A stretch of 64,000 bases of DNA from Aurantimonas marina (GTDB taxonomy: Bacteria > Pseudomonadota > Alphaproteobacteria > Rhizobiales > Rhizobiaceae), in the NCBI RefSeq assembly GCF_017183135.1, contig NZ_JADDXW010000011.1, positions 1 through 64,000 on the forward strand, read 5' to 3'. The stretch's first letter is position 1. Every line of letters starts with the position of its first letter. Under the pieces are notes generated by a model. It ran no database searches and was not told the DNA's origin. It saw nothing but the letters and a program-made list of their open reading frames with translations. A program made the translations under genes and the position numbers. Positions 43,459 through 52,274 of this stretch are shown here, piece after piece.

Positions 43459-43913
43459 CAAAAGCCTCCCGCGGCAAGCCGCAGTTCGGGTGTCTTGGAT
43501 GCGGCCGGTCCACGCGGTGCCGTGGTCCCCCGCAGGATACCGTCCTCGATCGGGATGAGCGTGCGCAGACGCTTCAACGCCTCGAAACAACGTTCCCTCT
43601 CGACCAGGCCCTGAATATCGGCGAGACCGTCGACGACATCATTGTTTCGATAGGTTCCGAGCATGGTCCCGAGGGTCTTCCCGAACAGCTGGCGGGCGGC
43701 GTCGGCACTGTTCGGGTCCATCAGCATCATCTGGACGATGAAATACAGCTGGCGCAGCGGTGTCGTGGCCTGCTCGGCCTGCATAACGTGGCTCTCGAGC
43801 AGAAAGGTGACGTCGTTGAGAAACTCCAGCGTGGTCTTGCGATCGACCTTCAGGACGGCGCCGTTGACGAAGATGCGTTCGCCGGCCCGTAGCGTGATGC
43901 GAAGCGTCGCCAT
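43458..43913 (-). CDS. flbT: Flagellin synthesis repressor FlbT
   Basis: A 151-residue protein with L-R-A-G-E-R-I-F-V-N-G-A-V-L (about 8-21) and L-Y-F-I-V-Q-M-M-L-M-D-P (about 56-67). FlbT binds flagellin mRNA leaders and couples translation to hook completion in Caulobacter; in rhizobia and Brucella its effect can be positive. It lies next to flaF, its functional partner. Confidence 0.93.
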   Translation of the reverse strand: MATLRITLRAGERIFVNGAVLKVDRKTTLEFLNDVTFLLESHVMQAEQATTPLRQLYFIVQMMLMDPNSADAARQLFGKTLGTMLGTYRNNDVVDGLADIQGLVERERCFEALKRLRTLIPIEDGILRGTTAPRGPAASKTPELRLAAGGF

Positions 43914-43915
43914 CC

Positions 43916-44263
43916 CTAGTTCAGCCCGTTGCGGATCAGCGTGGTGATCTCGATGATGCCCTTGAAATTCTGGGATTTGCCGATCCGGATGTCTTCCGCT
44001 TCGCGCATAATCCACAGACCGATCGAGATCAGTTCGGCGCGGAGCGCTTCCGGTAACCCGTTCTCAGCGCTCGCAAGATCCTCCACCAGGATCGCCCACA
44101 GGCTCCGGGTCGTGTAGATAGCCTCGATGGCGTCGCGCGAACGTGGGCCGCTGGCCTCGGCGGATTTGAGCAGCGCGATCGAATGATCGAGCGCCTGGCG
44201 CTCGCGATCGCGGGCATCGACTTCGACGTCCTGAGCCACTTCCGCGTAAGAGAACTGATACAT
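43916..44263 (-). CDS. flaF: Flagellar biosynthesis regulator FlaF
   Basis: A 115-residue soluble protein, opening M-Y-Q-F-S-Y-A-E-V and containing L-W-A-I-L-V-E-D-L-A (about 56-65). FlaF promotes flagellin translation or secretion and acts with FlbT. The ATG at 44263 matches family length; a longer frame adds 11 unconserved residues. The gap to flbT is 2 nt. Confidence 0.93.
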   Translation of the reverse strand: MYQFSYAEVAQDVEVDARDRERQALDHSIALLKSAEASGPRSRDAIEAIYTTRSLWAILVEDLASAENGLPEALRAELISIGLWIMREAEDIRIGKSQNFKGIIEITTLIRNGLN

Positions 44264-44412
44264 TCCAACCCCTTGTTGCCCACCCGGATGACGCATTAGC
44301 GCCGAGCCGGGTCTTGCGGTCTGTCATTTGTTGCGATCGGAGAGCCGGCAAATTCCGCCCCGCCGGATTTTTACTGCGCCCCGACATCAGCGCCGGACGC
44401 CGGCCCCCGTGC

Positions 44413-45498
44413 CTACAGGTAGTTCAAGATGCTTAGGCGCGAGATCCGCGCAGTCAGCGCATAGGAAGTCTCCAGCAAATTCATCAAGTTGGTCACCCGC
44501 GTCGAAGCCTCATACGGATCGACCTCCTCGATCGAGGTGATCGACATGTTCAAAACCGTGCTGCGGCCTTTCAGCGACTGGTCGGCTCGTTCCAGGCGAG
44601 CCTGGCTGGCGCCAATCTCGCTCTGCATCATGGTCAACTGGGACAATCCCTGGCTCAGACTTTCGACCGCCCGGCTTGTGAGAAGCTGACGCGACTCCTC
44701 GTTCATCCCGAGGGCGCCGAGGTCGCCCAGCATCACGTAAGCTTTGGTGATGTTGCGAAACGCCGCGGCATCGGCCGCATAGCTGACATTGATCTGGCTT
44801 TCGCCATTGATGACATTGTAAACGGGCGTGCCGTCAGCGTTCGACCAGTTGGCCCAACCCGAGCCGGCGGTCGGAGCAAGCGCGAACAGATCGTCGAACT
44901 CGGTGTCGATGAAATCGCCCAGATCCGCGGCACTGATCGTTTCCACGGCCGGGTCGTTCTGATCAAATCCGAACTTCGCCAGAAACGCGTCAGCGGTCGC
45001 CTCCTTGGCCGTCGAATTGTCGTCGTAGGTTCGCGCGAGGCCACCTCCGACCGTCTGGAAGGCGATGGGCGCCTTCTCGGTGGCCGCACCCGAGAAGAGG
45101 AAGCGTGATCCGGTCGAACTGTTCAACGCCGCCATCAACTGCTGAAGCCCGGCGGCCGCTTGCTGCACCGTCGCGGAAATGCCGGGCGTACTGGTTCCGT
45201 TGCCCACCAACGAATTCATGAACGCGTCCGCCGTCGCGGCCATCGAGGTCATGGCCGTCTGCATGACGTCGAAGCGCTGACTGATCAGCCCGTTGGCTTC
45301 GCGCAGGCGGTTCGTGCTCTCGAATTCGGCGCGCAGCGAGATCGCCTGGCTGGTACGAACCCCGAGGGCCAGCCCGACGTCTGCGAAGCGGCCCGTCGTG
45401 ACCTCCTTCTGTGCGACCTGGAGATCGGCCTGAATATTGGAAATAGCCGTACGCGGGGCTGTCGAGAGCGAAAAGCTGGATACGAGAAAATTCGACAT
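44413..45498 (-). CDS. flgL: Hook-filament junction protein FlgL
   Basis: A 361-residue flagellin-like protein. N- and C-terminal helices are conserved (A-I-S-N-I-Q-A-D-L-Q-V-A-Q-K-E-V near 18-33; C-terminal A-S-T-R-V-T-N-L-M-N-L-L-E-T-S-Y). It forms the junction between hook and filament above FlgK. It starts 11 nt after the flgK stop. The 149-nt spacer before flaF could hold an internal promoter, but none is clear. Confidence 0.92.
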   Translation of the reverse strand: MSNFLVSSFSLSTAPRTAISNIQADLQVAQKEVTTGRFADVGLALGVRTSQAISLRAEFESTNRLREANGLISQRFDVMQTAMTSMAATADAFMNSLVGNGTSTPGISATVQQAAAGLQQLMAALNSSTGSRFLFSGAATEKAPIAFQTVGGGLARTYDDNSTAKEATADAFLAKFGFDQNDPAVETISAADLGDFIDTEFDDLFALAPTAGSGWANWSNADGTPVYNVINGESQINVSYAADAAAFRNITKAYVMLGDLGALGMNEESRQLLTSRAVESLSQGLSQLTMMQSEIGASQARLERADQSLKGRSTVLNMSITSIEEVDPYEASTRVTNLMNLLETSYALTARISRLSILNYL

Positions 45499-45509
45499 CG
45501 GGTCTCCGA

Positions 45510-47009
45510 TCAGGCGATCGCAAGGAGGGCGTCGATCATCTGGCCGACGGTGGAGATCAACTTGCTCGACGCCTGATACGAGCGTTCAAGGTCGAGAAGC
45601 CGGGTCATTTCCTCATCGAGATTCACGCCGGTGCGGTTCGACAACGTCTCCCGGGTCTGGCCGAGAAGTACTTTGCCGTAATCTGCGTCCGCCGTCGCTT
45701 CGGATCGCCGGCTCTCCAGCCATCCCATCGAGGCGGCGGCGTAGTCGCCCAGCGTTCCCGTCCCACCCGCTCCCAGCGTGACGTCGAAGCTTCGCGACGT
45801 CGAGAAATTCGCGACGAGTTCGTTAATTCGGGAGGTAAAGCCGCCGGCGTCCTTCAGATTGTAGACGAAGCGCGCTTCGTCGGCCTGGTCGGCGTGAGAA
45901 ATACCGCCGTCTCTGAGGCGCATCGGATCGCCGCCAACGGTATTATCCACTCCGACGGCGACCTGGATCAGTCCGGCAAGGCCAACGATCGCCGCGGACG
46001 AGCCTGGCACGGTGGTCATGCCCTTGGCGGTGAACAGCCCGGCATAACGGTTTGTGTCCGGAGCGGCGGGGGGCGGAGCGGGATTTTGCTCCGTCTCGGC
46101 AAAACTGTCGACCAAGGCGTATGCCAGCGCGTCTAGCTGGCCCTGGAAAAGAATCGCGGTTTCATCACGCAGTTGCAACAGACCGAAAACACTGCCGCTC
46201 TTGATCGGCATCGGCGCCGATGGGCCGAAGACGCTGACGCCGTCGATCTTGAACGCGCCGCCACTGACCGTTGCACTGTAGGCTGGCGTCGGCTTGAACT
46301 CGACCGGACGCGCCGTCGTTTCGAACAAGGTGATGCCGGAGTCGGTGGTCAGAACAAGATCGTTTCCAGCCCGCATCTGCACGTTGAGGCCGACATAGCC
46401 TGACAATTCGGAAACGATCTGGTCCCGGCGATCCACGAAATCGGTGATGTCGGCATTGGTTGCCGTGCCAACCGTCACGCGCTTGTTGACGGTTTCCAGT
46501 TCGGAAAGAAGCCGCGTCATGGCCGCCGCCGCCTGGGTCAGCTGCGCATCGGCATCCTGCCGCATGTCCTGCACCGCCGAACTCGCGCGGTTGAGGCTGC
46601 CGGCCATGTCTTTCGCGGCGGACACCGCAGCCTCGGCGGAAGACGGACTTTCCGGCGTGACGGCGAGTTGCGACAAGGCGTTCTGAAGCCCGACAAGCGA
46701 TGCCGCCGGGGAATCCGGCGCGTCGACATCTCCGATGACTTCCCGAACTCGATTGAGCCCATTCGCGGTCACCTCGACGGCGCCGACCGTCGCGGTCGAG
46801 GTGACCAGCGAACGAAAGAGTGCCTGATCCCGCGATTGCGCGACCGAAAGGATCTGAATACCGCCCTGTCGGCTGGTGCTCAGACTGGCGTATTTCCGGG
46901 TCGCCGACGGGTTGTCGACATTGGAGATATTGCGTGAAACGAGCGCGGACTGCGCCGAGACACTCGCGAGCGAGGCGCGCGCGTTCGAAAATGCTGAAAG
47001 AAGCGACAT
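45510..47009 (-). CDS. flgK: Hook-associated protein FlgK (HAP1)
   Basis: A 499-residue hook-filament junction protein. The N-terminus has S-A-L-V-S-R-N-I-S-N-V-D-N-P (about 20-33), the Flg_bb_rod form for HAP1. The C-terminus has R-T-G-V-N-L-D-E-E-M-T-R-L-L-D-L-E-R-S-Y (about 459-478), typical of FlgK. It lies between flgE and flgL in the standard order. Confidence 0.94.
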   Translation of the reverse strand: MSLLSAFSNARASLASVSAQSALVSRNISNVDNPSATRKYASLSTSRQGGIQILSVAQSRDQALFRSLVTSTATVGAVEVTANGLNRVREVIGDVDAPDSPAASLVGLQNALSQLAVTPESPSSAEAAVSAAKDMAGSLNRASSAVQDMRQDADAQLTQAAAAMTRLLSELETVNKRVTVGTATNADITDFVDRRDQIVSELSGYVGLNVQMRAGNDLVLTTDSGITLFETTARPVEFKPTPAYSATVSGGAFKIDGVSVFGPSAPMPIKSGSVFGLLQLRDETAILFQGQLDALAYALVDSFAETEQNPAPPPAAPDTNRYAGLFTAKGMTTVPGSSAAIVGLAGLIQVAVGVDNTVGGDPMRLRDGGISHADQADEARFVYNLKDAGGFTSRINELVANFSTSRSFDVTLGAGGTGTLGDYAAASMGWLESRRSEATADADYGKVLLGQTRETLSNRTGVNLDEEMTRLLDLERSYQASSKLISTVGQMIDALLAIA

Positions 47010-47049
47010 GACGTGGGAAAGTCCTTGGCGGACGCCGGCCGAATGCGGC

Positions 47050-48303
47050 TCAGCGCTTCAGATTGACGAGTACGTCGAGAATTTCCGAGCCCGTCTGAAA
47101 CACCTTCGAATTGGCGCTGTAACTTCGCTGGGCCTCGATCATATCCGTCAGTTCGGTGGCGAGATCGACATTCGATTGCTCGACGGCTCCGGAAAGAACA
47201 CTTCCGAATCCGTTGCCGCCGGGCGTCCCGATCTCCACGGTTCCCGACGTCGACGTCGCGCTGTAGACGTTGCCGGTCGAAGCCGCGAGCTGATCGGGAC
47301 TCTGGAAGCGGGCGAGGTTCATCTGGTAAAGGGGGATGACGCTGCCGGTGCTCAGAATTCCGTTGATCTGTCCGTCGTCAGTAAAAGCGAACTCGCTGAT
47401 CACGCCGGCCGGGTTGCCATCGGCATTCATCTTGGCGCCGAAGTCGGTGGCATACTCGGTGAGGTCACTGAAATTGACCGTCACGTCCGTGCCGTCCGAC
47501 AGCGTAAGTGTACCCGCCGGAGGGGGCGTGAAGGGAAGGCCGCTCGTTCTGTCAAACACGATGTTTTGGGTCAGCGGCGTCCCGGCATAGGGAAAGCCGC
47601 CATCCGTCGATTGGGCACGATCGTAGATCGTGACCTCCCACGTACTGTCGGTGGACGCGTCCCCGGCGGTCTTGGTGAAGTACGCGTCGAGCGTCCGCTG
47701 TCCGCCAACATTGTCGTAAACGACGAGCGACAGCTTCTTTGTAAAGACGCTATCGGCCACGTTGTTAGCGGGAGATTTCGTCGGGTCTGCGATAGTTGTC
47801 GCCGACGTCGGGAACTGCAGGGAAAGCTCCGCCGTCGTCGTCGCCGCCGGCGCGATCAACTTGCCGACCGGCAGCTCGATCGCTTCGGTCCGTGCATTCG
47901 CCAACGACGTGCCGGTCAGCCGGTAACCGGCGGCATTCACGAGATAGGTCTTGTTGGTTTCGGCATCGGTGCGCTGAACGAAGGAGCCAGCGCGGGTATA
48001 AAAATCGCGCCCGGCTGCGTCTTGAACAACAAAGAAACCATCACCCTGGATCGCCAGGTCGCTCGCCGACGAACTCGCCGAGATGCTGCCCTGCTGGCTG
48101 ATCATCTGACGAACCTGCGTCTTGACGGCACCGGAGTTGTACTCGTTGCCACTGTTCGCAACCAGCAGCGAGGAAAACTCCGTCGTGCCGCGCTTGTAGC
48201 CGTTGGTACTGGCGTTGGCGATGTTCTCGGAGACTACCGACAGGCGGTTTGCCTGAGCGTTCATACCCGAAACACTCGTTCTGAAGACGCCATTTATGCT
48301 CAT
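47050..48303 (-). CDS. flgE: Flagellar hook protein FlgE
   Basis: A 417-residue protein. N-terminal R-T-S-V-S-G-M-N-A-Q-A-N-R-L (about 8-21) and N-I-A-N-A-S-T-N-G-Y (about 28-37), plus C-terminal Q-S-N-V-D-L-A-T-E-L and Q-R-S-Y-S-A-N-S-K, are the D0/D1 signatures. It builds the universal joint. A 164-nt leader and the ftcR terminator lie upstream, so flgE probably has its own promoter, likely FtcR-dependent as known in Brucella. Confidence 0.95.
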   Translation of the reverse strand: MSINGVFRTSVSGMNAQANRLSVVSENIANASTNGYKRGTTEFSSLLVANSGNEYNSGAVKTQVRQMISQQGSISASSSASDLAIQGDGFFVVQDAAGRDFYTRAGSFVQRTDAETNKTYLVNAAGYRLTGTSLANARTEAIELPVGKLIAPAATTTAELSLQFPTSATTIADPTKSPANNVADSVFTKKLSLVVYDNVGGQRTLDAYFTKTAGDASTDSTWEVTIYDRAQSTDGGFPYAGTPLTQNIVFDRTSGLPFTPPPAGTLTLSDGTDVTVNFSDLTEYATDFGAKMNADGNPAGVISEFAFTDDGQINGILSTGSVIPLYQMNLARFQSPDQLAASTGNVYSATSTSGTVEIGTPGGNGFGSVLSGAVEQSNVDLATELTDMIEAQRSYSANSKVFQTGSEILDVLVNLKR

Positions 48304-48408
48304 TGTCCGCTACTCCATGTTCACGACTTGCGGCCATGAATAGGTAGCGAAGCTTGCGTCGGCCTGATTGTGAAGTGACTACGTAAATAACATTCGGATA
48401 AGAAAAGG

Positions 48409-48437
48409 CCCCGCCAAATATATTGGCGAGGCCATTT
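48409..48437 (-). terminator. Terminator after ftcR
   Basis: On the minus strand the stem GGCCTCGCCAA/TTGGCGGGGCC (one mismatch) with a short A/T loop is followed by TTTTC. It lies 31 nt past the ftcR stop and before flgE. The A-rich flank also allows weak action on the other strand. Confidence 0.75.
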
Positions 48438-48467
48438 TTTGTTAATACTTTAGTAACCAATTCGCCC

Positions 48468-49139
48468 TTACTCAACCCCTATCCCGTAGCCGAGATAGCG
48501 CTTCGACGAGACGGGATCATAACCAAGGCGCATCTTCAGCTTCTTGCGGAGCTTGGAGATATGGCTCTCGATGACGTTCTCCTCGACGTTCTCGTCAAAG
48601 ATGCCGTAGATCGCGCTGAACAACTGCTGCTTGGAGACACGACGGCCACGGTTGGCAACCAGATATTCGAGGATGCGACGTTCGCGCCGCGGCAGTGCCA
48701 TGGGCTTGCCGGCAACGTCGGCGTCTCGCCCATCCTGATAGACGGCGATTTCTCCGACCACCGTGCCCGTATCCTCGGCGCTTTCGCGGCGACGAATGGC
48801 GCCTACCCGGGCCAGAATTTCCCGCACATGGACCGGCTTGGCGACAACGTCGTCGACCCCGGCCGCGAACAGATCGAGTGTACCGTCCAGATTGCGGCTT
48901 TCGGACAGTGCGATCATCGGCGCATTGGAGCGAGACCGGATCAGGCGCGGGCAGAACTTGCGCTCGTCAAAATCTCCGAGAAGGAAGGCTTCGACACCGG
49001 AAATATCCGACTCCGGCGCGGTTTCGACCCACTCGCGGAATTCATCAGCATGGAAACCGGCCGCCGAAACGCCCTCGCGTCCAAACAAGGACTGGTAGCC
49101 ACTCGTAACAAGCTCACGATTGTCGACTACAACGATCAT
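48468..49139 (-). CDS. ftcR: FtcR/Rem flagellar transcriptional regulator
   Basis: A 223-residue OmpR-type regulator and master activator of flagellar genes in Brucella (FtcR) and Sinorhizobium (Rem). It opens [12 protein letters not shown], a family hallmark. The receiver (about 1-115) is atypical: the usual acidic pair and phospho-acceptor Asp are not evident (V-E-A-F-L-L-G-D-F near 49-57), though K-P-V-H is kept. The C-terminal winged helix (about 130-222) is intact (H-I-S-K-L-R-K-K-L). It is probably controlled by level rather than phosphorylation. Confidence 0.95.
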   Translation of the reverse strand: MIVVVDNRELVTSGYQSLFGREGVSAAGFHADEFREWVETAPESDISGVEAFLLGDFDERKFCPRLIRSRSNAPMIALSESRNLDGTLDLFAAGVDDVVAKPVHVREILARVGAIRRRESAEDTGTVVGEIAVYQDGRDADVAGKPMALPRRERRILEYLVANRGRRVSKQQLFSAIYGIFDENVEENVIESHISKLRKKLKMRLGYDPVSSKRYLGYGIGVE

Positions 49140-49169
49140 CTTACCCTCCGGCCTTCGACGTTTATGTCT

Positions 49170-49301
49170 GTGAACAAAGACCTAACCTGACCCGAGTCTT
49201 GCGCCTATCCTCAAATTTAGTAGTCCGTTAACCATCCGCGCGGAATTTCGCCTAAGTATCGAATCCGACTCACGAATTTTTTTCGTAAACAAAGTCTTAA
49301 C
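49170..49301 (-). repeat. Pair of direct repeats upstream of ftcR
   Basis: Two 17-nt copies, GTGAACAAAGACCTAAC (49170-49186) and GTAAACAAAGTCTTAAC (49285-49301), match at 14 positions and are about 115 nt apart. The proximal one ends 31 nt before the ATG. They may be regulator or promoter sites for ftcR. Confidence 0.5.
49217..49233 (+). promoter_or_regulatory. Near-consensus CtrA box upstream of ftcR
   Basis: TTAG (49217-49220), a 7-nt spacer and TTAACC (49228-49233) match the CtrA consensus TTAA-N7-TTAAC with one mismatch, about 80 nt upstream of ftcR. The motif is roughly symmetric, so orientation is not decisive. Confidence 0.5.
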
Positions 49302-49404
49302 GGCTGCCATTCGCGAAAAATGGCTGCCAGATCGGATATTTGGTCAGCCAACGGTCAGCCGGTCCGATCATGCTGGGATCGAACTGATCGGTTGCCCGTT
49401 CGAG

Positions 49405-50916
49405 TTAGAGATAGGTCGAGGGATCGATATTACGCTGGACCGCCGGCGAGCCGGCTGGCGTCGCTGACGCTTGACCTTGCTCCCGGCCGCCTTCGCGTCT
49501 CTCGCGCGAGGATTGGCGATGTTCAAACCGCCCGGCCCCGTCTTCCGCGGTGCCACCGCCTGCACGGCCTTCATTGCCAGTTCCAGCATGAGCGGAGGGC
49601 GAGGCCGACGGGGATCGCTGCGTCGCCGGATCACGAACCGCGATGCTGATCGCCGCGTCGTCAACCGCAAAACCCGCCTTGGAAAGCAGCGTCTTCAGCC
49701 CCTCGGCGTCGTCTTTCAGGCGAAGCGCCGTCTCGGCCTTGCTCGCGACCAGATGGACCGCCAATTGCCCGTCCACCAGCCGCATTGTGACATCAAGCTT
49801 GCCGAGCTGCTCCGGCTGCAACTGAATCTGGATCGTCTTCAACGCAGCGCCGCCAGCGCGCAGATGCAATCGTCCATCGTCCGCGACGGTTCCGGGAGTC
49901 GGCCGAATATCCGCCAAGGCACTGGTGACGGCGGAGGCGACCTGACGAGCCGGCCGTCCGCCTGCCGCCGGATCGTTGGCGACCGCCGGATCGATCTTCG
50001 GATCCTCGACAGCCCATGTCCGGTTAACGTTGGCCACCTTGCCATCCGGCGAATTCCTGTCGCTTCTTCCGGCGATCTGGGTGTTTCTTTCGCCTATTCC
50101 TGCGCCGGGTGCATCGCGACGTCGCATCGCAACGGCGTCGTCTTGGCCGTCCGCCTCACTGGAAGTTTCGCCGGGAGCCTCGGCCCAGTCAGTGCGCTTC
50201 ATGTCAACCTGCGCATCGGAAGATGCCAGAAAACGCCCGAAACCGGATGCCGTAAGGGTTGGGCCGACCGAGCGCACCTGACCGTCGAGCGCGACCGTAT
50301 CGGCCGGTTGAAAATCGGTGCGCATCGAGACGAGGTCGACCCGCGTCGGGTTCGGGCGGCCATCGACGCTCCCACCGAGCGCCTTTATTGCCACTTCGGC
50401 CTGCTGCGGAACCACGAAGGCTTTGGCGACAAGATTTGGTCGGTCTAGGACCATCGTTGCCCTATTGTCGGGGATCGCCCGAGCACCGTCGGGCATCGCC
50501 TGAGCCTGGGCTGAGCCGGTGTCGGCGCTGCTCCGCAACGCATGACGGGTCAAAAGGGGCGTCAGCGTCGACGCGCGTTCGGCTTTTGGCTGGTCGGCGG
50601 CTGGAGATTCAGGCCCGGCACCGACTCGTTTCGTCTGGTCGATCCCGGCCAGGAGGGATGCGATATCCGGATCGTATCCAGTCTGACCCAGGTCGTAAGG
50701 TCTCTTCACGTTGGCTTCGGATTCCTGCTCGTCCTTGCCCGCAACCTCCGATGAGCCATCGCGCCGGACGTCCGCGTCGCGTCCCTTTTTTCCCATGGCG
50801 TCCACCGTCGACTCGAAGCTCTCTCCGGATGGCGTCTGACTTCCCGCCTCCCTGCCGGTGGATCTTGGAGGAGTCAGCGGCTGTGGGTCGGTGTGGGCTG
50901 GTATCGGTCCGGTCAT
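49405..50916 (-). CDS. fliK: Flagellar hook-length control protein FliK (MotD in rhizobia)
   Basis: A 503-residue protein. The long, low-complexity N-terminal part is export-signal and ruler material. The conserved C-terminal domain (about 370-440) reads I-Q-L-Q-P-E-Q-L-G-K-L-D-V-T-M-R and A-L-R-L-K-D-D-A-E-G-L. It sets hook length by switching export specificity. Its ATG overlaps the motC stop (ATGA). Confidence 0.9.
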   Translation of the reverse strand: MTGPIPAHTDPQPLTPPRSTGREAGSQTPSGESFESTVDAMGKKGRDADVRRDGSSEVAGKDEQESEANVKRPYDLGQTGYDPDIASLLAGIDQTKRVGAGPESPAADQPKAERASTLTPLLTRHALRSSADTGSAQAQAMPDGARAIPDNRATMVLDRPNLVAKAFVVPQQAEVAIKALGGSVDGRPNPTRVDLVSMRTDFQPADTVALDGQVRSVGPTLTASGFGRFLASSDAQVDMKRTDWAEAPGETSSEADGQDDAVAMRRRDAPGAGIGERNTQIAGRSDRNSPDGKVANVNRTWAVEDPKIDPAVANDPAAGGRPARQVASAVTSALADIRPTPGTVADDGRLHLRAGGAALKTIQIQLQPEQLGKLDVTMRLVDGQLAVHLVASKAETALRLKDDAEGLKTLLSKAGFAVDDAAISIAVRDPATQRSPSASPSAHAGTGNEGRAGGGTAEDGAGRFEHRQSSRERREGGREQGQASATPAGSPAVQRNIDPSTYL

Positions 50917-52274
50917 GGTACAGCCTTTTTCAGATCGTCGCGTACAGCCTCGAGGATGGCCGCGCCCCGCGCCAGGATCGGCGAGGCGCTCACGGCCTCC
51001 TGCCGAGCCTCGGAGCCAGCAATGCCGGCCACCAGGGGTTTGCGCATCTCGCTCAGCACATCCATAGCGGCGTTACGAAGCTCGCGATCCGCCGGGTGCA
51101 ATGCGTCTGGATCGATCGCCTCGAGCGTCGCCGTCACCTCGGCAAAGTCCCGTAGCGTCAATGTGGAAGCGACCTCGTAAAGCAGCGCCCGCTGGCGCTC
51201 GCCCTCCCTAGCCTCGTCATAGGTCAGCGCCTTCGCTGCCGCCTTGGCCGCCAGCGTCAAATTGCCGCCCACCAAAGCCCGCCGCCCGACGGCCAGATAG
51301 ATACCGAGTTGTTCCAAACGCGGAATCATTGCCGTCGCATCCGCTATCGTCGCGATGACCGCATCCTCCGTTCCCGCCGGACGGGCGGCATAGACCGCGG
51401 CGAAGCGAGCACGAAAATTACCCGCGTAGGCCGAGGCGGAAAAACGATCGAAATACTGCCGAGCGTAGCGGTCCGCCGTTTCCTGGTCCCCGGTCTCCTC
51501 GGCGAGCAGAACACCCATACGAAGCGCCGCCTCCTCCAGCAAGGTTCCCGGTGCCACCAGCATGACCTGCGCGAGACGCCGCAGCGCTTCTACCGGCTTG
51601 TCCACCTGCTGCAATTGGGCGACCGCGAGGTTGACCTGTGCCGCAAGGCCGCTCTCCGCGTGGGTCAGATCGACTATTGATAGGTTTCTCTCGGCCTCCG
51701 CGCCGCGGTTCTCCACATAGGCAAGTGCACCTTCGAGCAGCGGACGATCGTCCGGCGAAAGGGTTAGCCGGGCCAGGATACCCCGCAGCACGGACGGTGG
51801 TCCACCGCTGAGAACGAACAACGCGGCGGCGCGCCGATTGCGCGCATCCTCCCAAACTTCCGGTTCAAACGCGAGGAAGGTCGGACCGTAACGCTTCAGA
51901 AGGATCGACTGCACGCGGATCGCCGGTCCATTGCCCCGTGCGACCTGATCCTGGAGGAACTGAAGCGACCGGACGATCTCGTAGGGCATCGGTCCGCGTT
52001 CACGCGGCCATTTCGATGCCATTGGATCGGTGGGTTCCTCCTCTTGAGCCGCAACGGCGGGCTCCGTCTCCTGGCCGGAAGCGACGTTTGCTTCCCGCGC
52101 GGCGGCTGCCTGGGCCGCCTCGCCCGCAGCACGGACCCGCGCAGCCGCCGCCGTTTCAACGTCCGGCTGGACCGCGGCCGGCGGTGCCATTTGCTCGGCG
52201 AGCGCGGCCGGTCCCGCAGCGATCAGCGCTATCACGACGGCCCCTCCCAGGCATTGAGCAAGCTGCGGGTTCAC
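50913..52274 (-). CDS. motC: Periplasmic motility protein MotC
   Basis: A 453-residue exported protein. A signal peptide (about 1-26) and an Ala-rich linker precede the conserved core R-S-L-Q-F-L-Q-D-Q-V-A-R-G-N and F-L-A-F-E-P-E-V-W (from about 105), then TPR-like helices. MotC is specific to Hyphomicrobiales and interacts with MotB in the periplasm to control stator function. It is coupled to motB and fliK by ATGA overlaps. Confidence 0.93.
   Translation of the reverse strand: MNPQLAQCLGGAVVIALIAAGPAALAEQMAPPAAVQPDVETAAAARVRAAGEAAQAAAAREANVASGQETEPAVAAQEEEPTDPMASKWPRERGPMPYEIVRSLQFLQDQVARGNGPAIRVQSILLKRYGPTFLAFEPEVWEDARNRRAAALFVLSGGPPSVLRGILARLTLSPDDRPLLEGALAYVENRGAEAERNLSIVDLTHAESGLAAQVNLAVAQLQQVDKPVEALRRLAQVMLVAPGTLLEEAALRMGVLLAEETGDQETADRYARQYFDRFSASAYAGNFRARFAAVYAARPAGTEDAVIATIADATAMIPRLEQLGIYLAVGRRALVGGNLTLAAKAAAKALTYDEAREGERQRALLYEVASTLTLRDFAEVTATLEAIDPDALHPADRELRNAAMDVLSEMRKPLVAGIAGSEARQEAVSASPILARGAAILEAVRDDLKKAVP

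Noticed and set aside
46876-48339. Long plus-strand open frame across flgE and flgK
   Set aside because: Antisense to two certain flagellar genes, with composition typical of a GC shadow.
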